Positions 1 through 7,811 of a stretch of DNA of 64,000 nt are shown here, piece by piece; the first letter of the stretch is position 1; every line of letters starts with the position of its first letter. Source of the stretch: Streptomyces sp. Ag109_O5-1 (GTDB taxonomy: Bacteria; Actinomycetota; Actinomycetes; Streptomycetales; Streptomycetaceae). The stretch is from assembly GCF_003814875.1 (NCBI RefSeq), contig NZ_RKQF01000001.1, forward strand, positions 8,308,001 to 8,372,000, read 5' to 3'. The translations under genes were made by a program, and so were the position numbers. The notes under the pieces are model-generated. The model was not told the origin of the DNA, made no database searches, and saw only the letters and a list, made by a program, of their open reading frames with translations.

Positions 1-327
1 CTCCATCCCGTAGGCCAGTTCGTCCTCCACCGTGTCGGTCACGAAGTGCGCGAGCGGATCCTGCCCCACCGTGCCGACGACATCGGCGAGTTCGCGCGGC
101 TTGTGGGTCCGGGTGTCCCGCCCCGCGACCGTCACCCGGCCGCGCAGGGTGCCCCCGGTGAAGTGTGGCACCAGCCCGCTCACGGAGTTGAGGATCGTCG
201 ACTTGCCGGTGCCGGACGGGCCGACGAGCAGGACGAGTTCACCTTCCGGCACCTCGAAGTCGACGCCCTGGACGGCGGGTCGGGCCGCGCCCTCGTACGT
301 CACGGAGACATCCTCGAAGCGGATCAC
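1..327 (-). CDS. ECF transporter ATP-binding protein, N-terminal part (runs off the left edge)
   Basis: About 109 residues of an ABC ATPase of the energy-coupling-factor type are visible. The Walker A GPSGTGKST sits at residues 36-44 and a Q-loop VGQDP near 87-91. The family hydrolyses ATP in the cytoplasm to power vitamin or metal uptake. The GTG start at 327 overlaps the stop of ecfT (GTGA), so it is the fourth coupled gene of an operon led by a cobalamin riboswitch. That context makes cobalamin or a precursor the likely substrate (inference). The signature motif and Walker B lie outside the window. Confidence 0.9.
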   Translation of the reverse strand, partial: MIRFEDVSVTYEGAARPAVQGVDFEVPEGELVLLVGPSGTGKSTILNSVSGLVPHFTGGTLRGRVTVAGRDTRTHKPRELADVVGTVGQDPLAHFVTDTVEDELAYGME

Positions 328-1571
328 GGCGACTCCTTCGGCACGATGAGGGCGGGCAGCAGACCGAGCAGCACGGCGGCCGCCGGCCACAGCGGAAGCG
401 TGGGGGCGACCAGCGGTACGACCCCGGGATGCAGGGCGTCCGGATCACGCACCGACGCCAGGGTGAGCAGGGCGGCGACGGCGGCGCCCGACCCGGACAC
501 CAGCCAGGCATGCGCGTCCCACGGATCCGGGCGGTAACGGGTCCGCAGCGAACGCCGGCCCCCGAGCCGCAGCCCCGCCAGCGCGGCCCCGACCCCGGCC
601 AGCAGCACGGGCAGCCCGTAGCCGCCGCCCTCGGCGGTGAGCAGGCCGTACGTTCCCGCACAGACGCCGAGCAGACCGCCGAGGGTGAGCCCGGCCGTCG
701 TACGGCGGACCCGGGCCGGGACGTCGGCGCTGCGGCCGTAACCGCGCGCGTCCATCGCGGCGGCGAGGGCGACCGACCGCTCCAACGCGCCCTCCAGGAC
801 GGGGAGTCCGACCTGCAGCAGACCGCGGACACCGGAGTCGGGACGGCCGCGCAGCCGGCGGGCGGCACGCAGCCGCTGGACGTCGGCGATCAGATTCGGC
901 GCGAAGGTGAGGGCGACGACCACGGCCACACCCAGCTCGTACAGCGCGCCCGGGAGGGACTTGAGGAGCCTGGCCGGGTTGGCGAGCGCGTTCGCGGCGC
1001 CGACGCAGATCAGCAGGGTGGCGATCCGGAGACCGTCGTAGAGGGAGAAGACGAGCGCCTCGGCGGTGACCTTTCCGCCGAGCCGGATGCCCTGGGCCCA
1101 GTGGGGGAGGGGGACTTCGGGGAGGGTGAGAAGGGTGTGCGAGCCGGGGATCGGGGAGCCGAGGACCACGGTGAAGGCGAGACGGACGAGGAGCACGGCG
1201 AGGCCGAGCTTGGCGAAGGCGGAGTAGGACCGCGCCCAGGGCGCCCGGCTCCGGCAGACGGCGACGACATACCCGGTCACCGCGACGAGGAGGGCGAGAA
1301 GCAGAGGGTTGCCGGTACGGGACGCGGCAACACCGAGGGAAAGCGACCAGAGCCACCAGGCGCCGGGGTGGACGCGGGAGCGGTGCTGGTGCCGGGGCGC
1401 GGGGGGTTTCGGTTGCCGGCGCTGACGGGGGGCCGCCCCAGCGGCACGACTGCCCGCAGCCGGGGAACTGAAAGAGCGCCCCTGACCGAAGCGCCCCGTC
1501 AGGGGCGCGGGGAACTGCGCGACCAGCCCCCACCGGCCCGCAGCCGAGCGGCGGTCGCCCCGATCACGCAT
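324..1571 (-). CDS. ECF transporter transmembrane component EcfT (CbiQ-like)
   Basis: A 415-residue membrane protein. An N-terminal Pro/Arg-rich stretch (1-70) is followed by several hydrophobic helices from the HPGAWWLW segment on. EcfT coupling motifs of the Ala-Arg-Gly kind are seen as AMDARGYGR (272-280) and a related basic segment near 236-244. EcfT couples ATPase movement to the substrate-binding S component. I chose the ATG at 1571 because it overlaps the upstream stop (ATGCGTGA) and no good start lies further in. Oddly, residues about 12-31 are encoded by a dispersed palindromic repeat (1491-1546), so the N-terminus is either extended by the repeat or the true start is a later non-ATG codon. 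Confidence 0.85.
   Translation of the reverse strand: MRDRGDRRSAAGRWGLVAQFPAPLTGRFGQGRSFSSPAAGSRAAGAAPRQRRQPKPPAPRHQHRSRVHPGAWWLWSLSLGVAASRTGNPLLLALLVAVTGYVVAVCRSRAPWARSYSAFAKLGLAVLLVRLAFTVVLGSPIPGSHTLLTLPEVPLPHWAQGIRLGGKVTAEALVFSLYDGLRIATLLICVGAANALANPARLLKSLPGALYELGVAVVVALTFAPNLIADVQRLRAARRLRGRPDSGVRGLLQVGLPVLEGALERSVALAAAMDARGYGRSADVPARVRRTTAGLTLGGLLGVCAGTYGLLTAEGGGYGLPVLLAGVGAALAGLRLGGRRSLRTRYRPDPWDAHAWLVSGSGAAVAALLTLASVRDPDALHPGVVPLVAPTLPLWPAAAVLLGLLPALIVPKESP
1491..1546 (+). repeat. Dispersed streptomycete palindromic repeat, copy A
   Basis: A GC-rich hairpin (GCGCCCC-GTCA-GGGGCGC type) is followed by the conserved tail GGGAACTGCGCGACCAGCC. The same tail occurs at 21815 and 39158, and reversed at 16280. 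This copy lies inside the N-terminal coding region predicted for ecfT. Confidence 0.85.
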
Positions 1572-2181
1572 CCTTCCGCCGCCGCGCCTGCCAAACCGCC
1601 CCCGCGGCCAGAACCACGACCACTCCCGCCCCGGCCAGCAACCCGACAGACGGCCCGCTGCCCGACGTACCACTCGCCGCCACCTTCTCCCCGCACCCCT
1701 TCTCGGGATACCCGGCGATCGCACACAACAACGCGTTCGTGTCGTACCGCAACGGCTTCGCCACAGCGGCCAGCGCCTCCGCCGTCGTCGCGTCCCCGGA
1801 CACCACCGCGCACGCCGTCCGCCCCGCCGGCGGCCGCTCGCCGGACGGCGCGTCCGCCGTCGTACCGAAGTCGATGACCAGCGCGACCCGTTTCCTGCCC
1901 CGCACCGGGGCCGTGTCCGCGCAGATCGTCCCGAAGTCCGCCGCCCCGCGCGGCCGCGACGCGTCCGCCGGGTCCTCGCTCACCGCGAAGCGGAAACCCT
2001 CCACCGCACCGTCGGCGGGCCGCGCGGTCGAGGGGCCCTGCGTGGCGTACGTCCAGCGCGAACCGTCCCGCTCCCAGAAGGACCAGTAGCGGTAGCCGGC
2101 GGCCTGGGCCGGCCCCGCCGCGGCCCCCCAGACCAGGAGCGCGGTCATGAGCAGCAGCGCGGCCCGGCGGACGGCGGTCAC
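1564..2181 (-). CDS. Small secreted, membrane-anchored protein of a cobalamin ECF operon (SCO2322-like)
   Basis: A 205-residue protein with a signal peptide (residues 1-27, ending PAQAA), an extracellular domain with Cys pairs, and one C-terminal membrane helix (about 180-198) closed by basic residues ARRRK. It starts at GTG 2181, overlapping the stop of the upstream alpha/alpha-repeat gene by four bases. The size, layout and ECF neighbours resemble the actinomycete SCO2322 family. Its biochemical role is unknown. A surface accessory for substrate capture is an inference from the operon. Confidence 0.8.
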   Translation of the reverse strand: MTAVRRAALLLMTALLVWGAAAGPAQAAGYRYWSFWERDGSRWTYATQGPSTARPADGAVEGFRFAVSEDPADASRPRGAADFGTICADTAPVRGRKRVALVIDFGTTADAPSGERPPAGRTACAVVSGDATTAEALAAVAKPLRYDTNALLCAIAGYPEKGCGEKVAASGTSGSGPSVGLLAGAGVVVVLAAGAVWQARRRKDA

Positions 2182-3392
2182 AGCTGCCGCTGCTTCCGGC
2201 GGCCGCTGAACAGGAAGCCGATGCCGATACCCGCGACGAGACCGGTGCCGACGATCCACCACACACTGGTGCCCGACGACTTCTTCGCCCCGGTGTGCTC
2301 GGCGGCAGCCGCCCGCGGGGCCGGTCCCGTCGCGTTCAGCGCCGTCACCAGGTCCGTACCGCCGAAGTCGCGCGGATCCGCGCCCATCGCGTGCGCCGCG
2401 AAGATCAGCTCGGCGTAGGCCGCGGGCCCGCTCTGCTTCGCCCACTGCGCGGAGTTCGCCGTCAGCCAGGCGTACGACTTCTTCGCCGGCTTCGTCCAGC
2501 CCTGCGCGGCCATGGCGACGACCGCGTCGGCGGTGTTTCCGTAGTCCGGCTGGGGCTTGGCACCGGGGAGCGCGGAGACCAGGTAGCCCTTCTCGTGCAC
2601 GGCGTCCGCGAGGTACTCGGCGCCGTTGCGGGCCACCTCATCCCGGGTGCGGGCCTTGTCGGAGTCGGCGCAGATGTATCCCTCCACCGGGGCCTTGCCG
2701 GCCGTCGCCGCGAACCCCTTGCCGAGGGCGCCGAGCACCCCGGCGGCCGTGGCGTCCGCGTTGGCGGTCAGCTTCCCCGTCTTGTCCGGCTGGTAGGCGA
2801 GACCACCGCCGCCACCACCGTCCTGGTCGCAGGGGATGGACCACTTGGCCAGCAGGTCGTACGGCGTCCGGTCCGCGCTCGCGCCGGCCGCCGCGAGGGC
2901 GCCGATGACCACGCCGGTGGAGTTGGTGTCGCTGGGCGAGCCCGGGGCGTAGCCCCAGCCGCCGTCCTTGTTCTGCTGCGACTTCAGCCAGGTCACGGCC
3001 TTGCCCACGGCGGAGTCGTGGCCGCCGACCGCCTTCAGCGCCTGTACGGCGGCCGCCGTGCTGTTCGTGTCGACCGTCACCTTGGCGTCGCAGGCCGCCG
3101 TCGGCTCGGCGCGGAACGCGGCGAACGCGCCGTTCGCGCACTGCTGCCCGGCGAGCCAGTCCACCGCCTTCGCGGCCGGGGTCACCCCGGCCGTGTGCTG
3201 CGCGAGCAGGGCGAGCGACTGGCGCCAGACGCCGTCGTACTTGGGGTCCGTGCTGCCGTACAGCCCCGACGGGAGCGCCGCCGAGGCGGACGGGGACGGA
3301 TCGTCGGCGGCCAGTGCGGTCATCGTGGGCATGGCGGCGCCGATGACGGCGGTGGCGGCCAGCACCGCGGCGCTGCGGCGGAGGACGTTCAT
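2178..3392 (-). CDS. Anchored alpha/alpha-repeat protein, intrinsic-factor-like, cobalamin-controlled
   Basis: A 404-residue exported protein. A signal peptide (1-28) precedes repeated helix pairs of the prenyltransferase/squalene-oxidase repeat type, such as WLAGQQCANGAF and WLKSQQNKDGGWGY. A Gly-rich loop lies near the middle, and a C-terminal membrane helix with an RRKQR tail anchors it. Eukaryotic intrinsic factor and transcobalamin use the same alpha/alpha barrel to bind cobalamin. The gene lies directly behind a cobalamin riboswitch and heads an ECF operon, so an extracellular B12-binding protein is a reasonable inference. The ATG at 3392 is preceded by GGGAGAGG; a longer reading frame to 3554 would run into the riboswitch. 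Confidence 0.85.
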   Translation of the reverse strand: MNVLRRSAAVLAATAVIGAAMPTMTALAADDPSPSASAALPSGLYGSTDPKYDGVWRQSLALLAQHTAGVTPAAKAVDWLAGQQCANGAFAAFRAEPTAACDAKVTVDTNSTAAAVQALKAVGGHDSAVGKAVTWLKSQQNKDGGWGYAPGSPSDTNSTGVVIGALAAAGASADRTPYDLLAKWSIPCDQDGGGGGGLAYQPDKTGKLTANADATAAGVLGALGKGFAATAGKAPVEGYICADSDKARTRDEVARNGAEYLADAVHEKGYLVSALPGAKPQPDYGNTADAVVAMAAQGWTKPAKKSYAWLTANSAQWAKQSGPAAYAELIFAAHAMGADPRDFGGTDLVTALNATGPAPRAAAAEHTGAKKSSGTSVWWIVGTGLVAGIGIGFLFSGRRKQRQL

Positions 3393-3409
3393 GGTCGGCG
3401 GGTGCCTCT

Positions 3410-3625
3410 CCCTGTGGGGGAGCCGGGCAGCACGGGACACCCCGGCGGCTCGGCTCCGTAACCTCGACGGTGCCGTGCGCCGGCGGACACCGGCGCACCT
3501 GAGCCGATCAACGTCCGCGCGGGGCAGTCCGGCTCGCCGCACGGAACGGCTCACGGTTGCGGGTCAGCGCCGGAATTACACCGGCTTCCCCCCGTACGGG
3601 TGATGACGACCCCGCTACTTTACCG
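3410..3625 (-). promoter_or_regulatory. Cobalamin riboswitch
   Basis: On the minus strand, 3590-3553 reads GAAGCCGGTG, then TCCGGCGCTGACCCGCAACCGT, the conserved B12-box core. A GAGCC-GGA-CTGCC element and a GC-rich expression platform follow, ending just before the ribosome-binding site of the gene starting at 3392. Binding of adenosylcobalamin would shut off the operon. The boundaries are approximate. Confidence 0.93.
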
Positions 3626-3683
3626 GGCGTCAACAAGAAGCTGAGGGGCGGCTGTGCGGAGCCCGTTTCGTTATGGTCGCGCC

Positions 3684-4334
3684 ATGACGGGGAGACTGCT
3701 CGGCTCGGGTCGTTCGGCCGATGTGTACGAGATCGACGAGGCGTGGGTGCTGCGCCGCGAGCGGGGCGACTGGGGGGACGCGGCGGCCAAGGGCGCGCTG
3801 ATGACGTACGTACGGGAGCACGGGTACCCGGTGCCCCGGGTGCGGCCCTCCGGGTCCCGGACCGACCTGGTGATGGAGCGGCTGTCGGGGCCGACCATGC
3901 TGGCGGCACTGCTGGCGGGCGGGATGGGCGCGGAGGAGGGCGGTGCGCTGCTCGCCTCGCTGCTCCGGCGGCTGCACGCGGTGCCCGGCCGGAACCCGGC
4001 CGACCCCGGCTCGCGCGTCCTCCACCTCGACCTGCACCCCGACAACGTGATCCTGACCCCCGACGGGCCCCGGGTCATCGACTGGTCCAACGCCGAGGAC
4101 GGGCCGCCCGGTCTCGACTGGGCCATGTCCGCGGTGATCCTCGCCCAGGTCGCCGTGGACGGGATGCCGTTGGCCCGCGAGCTGCTGGCGGCCCTGCTGG
4201 CCGATCCGGGCGAACTGACCGAGGAGGGGCTGACGGAGGCGCTGCGGCGGCGGGCGGTCAATCCGACGATGAGTCGGCGGGAGGTCGAACTGCTCGGTGA
4301 GGCCGGGGAGTTGATACGAGGGTTCGTCTGCTGA
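3684..4334 (+). CDS. Aminoglycoside phosphotransferase-fold kinase
   Basis: A 216-residue APH/choline-kinase-like protein. The catalytic loop HLDLHPDN is at residues 114-121 and the metal-binding VIDWSN at 131-136. The N-terminal lobe is short, so it is smaller than typical APH enzymes (about 260-300). The substrate cannot be told; many members phosphorylate small alcohols rather than antibiotics. The ATG at 3684 fits the start of the nucleotide-binding glycine loop (LLGSGRSADVY). It is divergent from the riboswitch-led operon. Confidence 0.85.
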   Translation: MTGRLLGSGRSADVYEIDEAWVLRRERGDWGDAAAKGALMTYVREHGYPVPRVRPSGSRTDLVMERLSGPTMLAALLAGGMGAEEGGALLASLLRRLHAVPGRNPADPGSRVLHLDLHPDNVILTPDGPRVIDWSNAEDGPPGLDWAMSAVILAQVAVDGMPLARELLAALLADPGELTEEGLTEALRRRAVNPTMSRREVELLGEAGELIRGFVC

Positions 4335-4483
4335 GCCGCGGTCGCGAGTGGGGCGACGGTCGCGGGCAGGTGGCGGGCCGTCCGGCGGAGGGTGTTGCCG
4401 CGTCTGGTGGGCGGCACGGGCGATTCGATAACCTCGCGACTGCTTGGCCGACCGACCAACGACGCACGTCCAGGGGGACCTTG

Positions 4484-4615
4484 GTGAGCGACGCCCATGC
4501 CCCGCTGACCGGCGTACCGGAGCGGCTGGGGGAGCTGACCTCCCGCACCGGAATCCCCGTCGGGGTCGTCGCCGAACTGCTCGGCGCCGCCTCCGAGGGT
4601 GCCGCCGCCAACTGA
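4484..4615 (+). CDS. Small hypothetical protein (43 aa)
   Basis: A GTG start follows a purine run (AGGGGGA, eight bases away) and opens 43 residues rich in Ala, Gly and Leu. An amphipathic helix is predicted by eye around GVVAELLGAASEG. There is no recognised family. It ends 62 bases before the flavoprotein gene and could be a leader peptide or an independent small protein. Confidence 0.45.
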   Translation: MSDAHAPLTGVPERLGELTSRTGIPVGVVAELLGAASEGAAAN

Positions 4616-4677
4616 GCCGAGCGCCCGTGCACGTCAATCCACCCGGGTCGGAACCGCCCTCCTCGAACAGGGGGCGG

Positions 4678-6120
4678 ATGTCGCAGAAAGCTTCAGCACT
4701 CATGTCTGACAGAGCAACCGCAGCGGTCCGTCGTACCGCGATCGTCATCGGCGGCAGCACCGCCGGACTGCTCGCCGCCTCGGTCCTCGCCACCCGCTTC
4801 GACGAGGTCACCGTCGTCGAGGCCGACCGGCTGCCGGCGGGCCCCGCACACCGCAAGGGGCTGCCGCAGGCCAGGCACGCCCATCTCCTGTGGTCGGGCG
4901 GCGTGGCCGCCCTCGAAGACCTGCTCCCCGGCATCACCGGCGAACTCGTCGGCAAGGGCGCCGGACTCATCGACGTGATGAAGGACCTGGTCAGCAAGGC
5001 GCCTTCGGGACACTGGTTCCGGCGGTTCACCGACTCCCGGCACAACATGATCGTGTGCAGCCGTGACCTGCTGGACGCGGTGATCCGCGCGGACGTGCTC
5101 GGCAGGCCCCGGGTGACGCTGCGGGACGGCACCCGGGTGGCGGGGCTGGTCGGAGACCGTGGCCGGGTGACCGGCATCCGCATCTCGGACGACGGTGAAC
5201 TCGGCGTCCTGCACGCAGACCTGGTCATCGACGCGAGCGGCCGGGGCTCCCGGACGCCGGACTGGCTGACGGAGCTGGGCCTGCCGCCGGTCGTGGAGCG
5301 CGTCGTGGACGCCGGGGTGGCCTACGCCAGCCGCGTCTACGAGGCCCCGCCCGCGACCGCCGCCGTGCCCCGCTACCCGGTCGTCAACGTCCAGGCCGAC
5401 CCGCGCAACGCCCCCGGCCGCGGCGGGGTCCTCATCCCCATCGAGGGCGGCCGCTGGCTGGTCACCGTCTCGGGTACGCGCGGCGGCCAACCGACCGCCG
5501 ATCCGGCCGAGTTCGGGCCCTTCGCCCTGACCGGCCTCAAGGACCCGATCATCGGCCGGCTGATCGCGGGCGCCAAGCCGCTGACCGACCCGGTGACCAC
5601 CCGCAGCACGGCCAACCGCCGCCGCTACTACGAGAACGCCCCCGCCTGGCCGGAGGGCTTCGCGGTGATCGGCGACGCGGTCGCCGGCTACAACCCGGTC
5701 TACGGCCACGGCCTCTCGGTCGCCGCCCAGAGCGCGATCGCGGTCCGCGAGGTGCTCGACAGGCACGGTGCGGGCGCTCCGGGCACCGCCCGCCGTATCC
5801 AGCGCGCGGTGGCCCGCCCGGTGGGCAACGCGTGGAACCTGGCCGTGGGACAGGACGCGTACTACCCCGGAGCGGCACCGGAGCCGCCGAGGGCGGTGGA
5901 ACGCCTGCTCACGGCGTACGTCGACAAGGCGGTGGCGGCGGGCTCGGAGAACCCGCGCGCACTGCACGGACTGCTGGACGTGATGAGCCTGAAGACGGCC
6001 CCGACACGGCTCTTCGCCCCCGACATGCTGTGGAACATCTTCTTCGGGGGCCGGAAGGGGCCGTTGGGAGAGGTGCCGTTGTCGGCGGCGGAGCGGGCGG
6101 CGGCGGGGCTGGAGGGGTAA
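4678..6120 (+). CDS. FAD-dependent monooxygenase/reductase
   Basis: A 480-residue flavoprotein of the PHBH/geranylgeranyl-reductase fold. The dinucleotide site is VIGGSTAGLLAA (about residues 23-34) and the second FAD motif is GDAVAGYNPVYGHG near 331. These enzymes oxidise or reduce hydrophobic substrates using NAD(P)H; the substrate here is unknown. The first dinucleotide Gly is displaced (GGSTAG instead of GxGxxG), which is usual in this subfamily. Start 4678 has GGGGGCGG close upstream; ATG 4702 is an alternative. Confidence 0.8.
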   Translation: MSQKASALMSDRATAAVRRTAIVIGGSTAGLLAASVLATRFDEVTVVEADRLPAGPAHRKGLPQARHAHLLWSGGVAALEDLLPGITGELVGKGAGLIDVMKDLVSKAPSGHWFRRFTDSRHNMIVCSRDLLDAVIRADVLGRPRVTLRDGTRVAGLVGDRGRVTGIRISDDGELGVLHADLVIDASGRGSRTPDWLTELGLPPVVERVVDAGVAYASRVYEAPPATAAVPRYPVVNVQADPRNAPGRGGVLIPIEGGRWLVTVSGTRGGQPTADPAEFGPFALTGLKDPIIGRLIAGAKPLTDPVTTRSTANRRRYYENAPAWPEGFAVIGDAVAGYNPVYGHGLSVAAQSAIAVREVLDRHGAGAPGTARRIQRAVARPVGNAWNLAVGQDAYYPGAAPEPPRAVERLLTAYVDKAVAAGSENPRALHGLLDVMSLKTAPTRLFAPDMLWNIFFGGRKGPLGEVPLSAAERAAAGLEG

Positions 6121-6142
6121 CTCACCAGGGCAAAGGGGCACT

Positions 6143-6595
6143 TCACCCGCTCGCCTGCGGAGTCGGCCCGCCGAAGGGGAGGACCAGGGAGCGGGAGGAC
6201 AACAGCCATCGGCCGTCGAGGCGCCGGAACGTGTCCTCGTACTGGCCGATCTGGACGGGCGGCCCGGCCGGCACCAGGCCCCCCTCGTACCCGTCGACGC
6301 GGTACGTCTGGAAGTACGACGTGGCCGTCGCCGTGTCCGGTCCGGTGACCGTGACCAGGATGTTGGACATGATGCGCCGGGACAGCCGGCCCGTCGGCCG
6401 GGCGCCGAAGTACGCGGCCAGCGCCTCCTGCCCTGCGGCCCGCCGCCCGTCCCCGGGCGGCGGCCACTCCCACCAGCCGTCCGCCGTGAACAACTCGGCG
6501 ACGGAGGCCGGCCGGCCGAGATCGAGCCGGTGGACGAAGTCGATGACGAGGCGCTCGCAGGCGCGTTCGGCGAGGAGTTGCTCCAAGGGGTCCAT
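6143..6595 (-). CDS. SnoaL-like/NTF2-fold protein
   Basis: A 150-residue protein with the small alpha+beta barrel pattern of the NTF2 superfamily: an N-terminal helix with DFVHRLDLG, then a FTADGWWEW strand, and a C-terminal sheet ending RWLLSSRSL. Family members are cyclases, isomerases or hydroxylating-dioxygenase beta subunits. No catalytic assignment can be made. It is convergent with the flavoprotein gene, 22 bases apart. Confidence 0.8.
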   Translation of the reverse strand: MDPLEQLLAERACERLVIDFVHRLDLGRPASVAELFTADGWWEWPPPGDGRRAAGQEALAAYFGARPTGRLSRRIMSNILVTVTGPDTATATSYFQTYRVDGYEGGLVPAGPPVQIGQYEDTFRRLDGRWLLSSRSLVLPFGGPTPQASG

Positions 6596-6635
6596 GCGAC
6601 TGTCTAACAGCGGGGGACCGCGCCCGGCGACCGGA

Positions 6636-7721
6636 TTACACCGCCACGTACGTGACCGGCTCGCTCCCCGCCACCTGCTCCACGTGTCCCAGCTTCACCA
6701 GGCGTCGTAGATGGGCCTCGGCCTCCGAGACCGCGATGTTCCTCGATCCGTAGGGGATCTGCTCCCAGGGCCGGTTCCACTCCATCCGTACCGCCAACTG
6801 CCAAGCGGTGAGCGGCTGCTGGAGAAGGGAGCGGAGCCCGGCAAGGCGCTCCTCGTGGTGGGCCAGGAGTTCCCGTACCCGGCCCGGTGCGTCGGTGAAG
6901 GTGTGCTGGTGGGCCGGGAGGACCTCGGCGGGGGCGAGGCGGCCGATGCGTTCCAGCGAGTCGAGGTAGTCGCCGAGGGGGTCGGTGACGGTCGCGTCCT
7001 CGGGGTCCTCGTACAGCCCGATGTGCGGGGTGATCTCGGGGAGGAGGTGGTCACCGGAGAACAGGCGGCCGTGGCCGGGGAGTCGGCTCGGATGTTCCTC
7101 CTCCAGGTGCAGGCAGACATGACCGGGCGTGTGCCCGGGTGTCCAGACGGCGCGCAGCCGGCGGCCCGGCAGGTCGAGGAGTTCGCCGGGCACGATCTCC
7201 CGGTCGGGAAGGGCGGGGGACAGGCCGGGCAGGGAGCGGCCACGACGGCCTCCGCGCAGCGGCGCCACATGCTCCTCGGGCGCACCGGCGGCGGTCAGCT
7301 TCGCCTCCATGTAGCTGAACCACCGCTCGGACCCGGTCTCCCGCGTCCGCCGCACGATCGCCGCGTCGGCCGCGTGCATCGCCACCCACGCCCCGGACGT
7401 CTCCCGCACCTGTCCCGACAGCCCGTGATGGTCGGGATGGTGATGCGTGATGACGACGCCGTACACCTCCCCGACCGCCGTACCGCACCCGCCCAGCCCC
7501 GCCACCAGCACATCCCACGACCCGGGATCGTCCCACCCGGTGTCGACCAGCACCGGCCCGCGGTCGGTGTCGACGACGTACACCAGGGTGTGGCCGAGCG
7601 GGTTGTCCGGGATGGGGACCTCGACGGAGCGCACGCCCCCGCCGTGGTCGTGCACGGTCACCTCGGGCCGCCCCGCCGCCGACTCGCCCTGTCCGTCACG
7701 CTCGTTCTGGCCGTTCGCCAT
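6636..7721 (-). CDS. MBL-fold metallo-hydrolase
   Basis: A 361-residue metallo-beta-lactamase-fold hydrolase. The dinuclear metal motif HHHPDHH is at residues 93-99; later ligands are seen in WTPGHTPGH and SGDH. A C-terminal segment of about 80 residues with helix-rich sequence (LRRLVKLGHVEQV) looks like a winged helix, as in LACTB2-type hydrolases. Thioester or phosphodiester hydrolysis is possible; the substrate is unknown. Confidence 0.88.
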   Translation of the reverse strand: MANGQNERDGQGESAAGRPEVTVHDHGGGVRSVEVPIPDNPLGHTLVYVVDTDRGPVLVDTGWDDPGSWDVLVAGLGGCGTAVGEVYGVVITHHHPDHHGLSGQVRETSGAWVAMHAADAAIVRRTRETGSERWFSYMEAKLTAAGAPEEHVAPLRGGRRGRSLPGLSPALPDREIVPGELLDLPGRRLRAVWTPGHTPGHVCLHLEEEHPSRLPGHGRLFSGDHLLPEITPHIGLYEDPEDATVTDPLGDYLDSLERIGRLAPAEVLPAHQHTFTDAPGRVRELLAHHEERLAGLRSLLQQPLTAWQLAVRMEWNRPWEQIPYGSRNIAVSEAEAHLRRLVKLGHVEQVAGSEPVTYVAV

Positions 7722-7811
7722 TCCGCCGCCCTCCGCCCCCGCACCGCCGCACGGCTCCTGCTCACTATAGCCAGAACTGATTACACGTCAGATTTCCGCG
7801 GGGGAAACCGA

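Noticed and set aside
429..1877. Long open frame on the plus strand opposite the ECF genes
   Set aside because: Composition is the low-complexity Gly/Arg/Pro/Glu pattern expected from antisense reading of high-GC genes, and the minus-strand genes have clear motifs and coupled starts.
3654..3683. Upstream ATG 3654 as start of the APH-fold kinase
   Set aside because: The extra ten residues do not resemble the family and no ribosome-binding site precedes them; 3684 fits better.
4693..6141. Long minus-strand frame opposite the FAD monooxygenase
   Set aside because: No family motif, and the flavoprotein on the plus strand has both FAD motifs.
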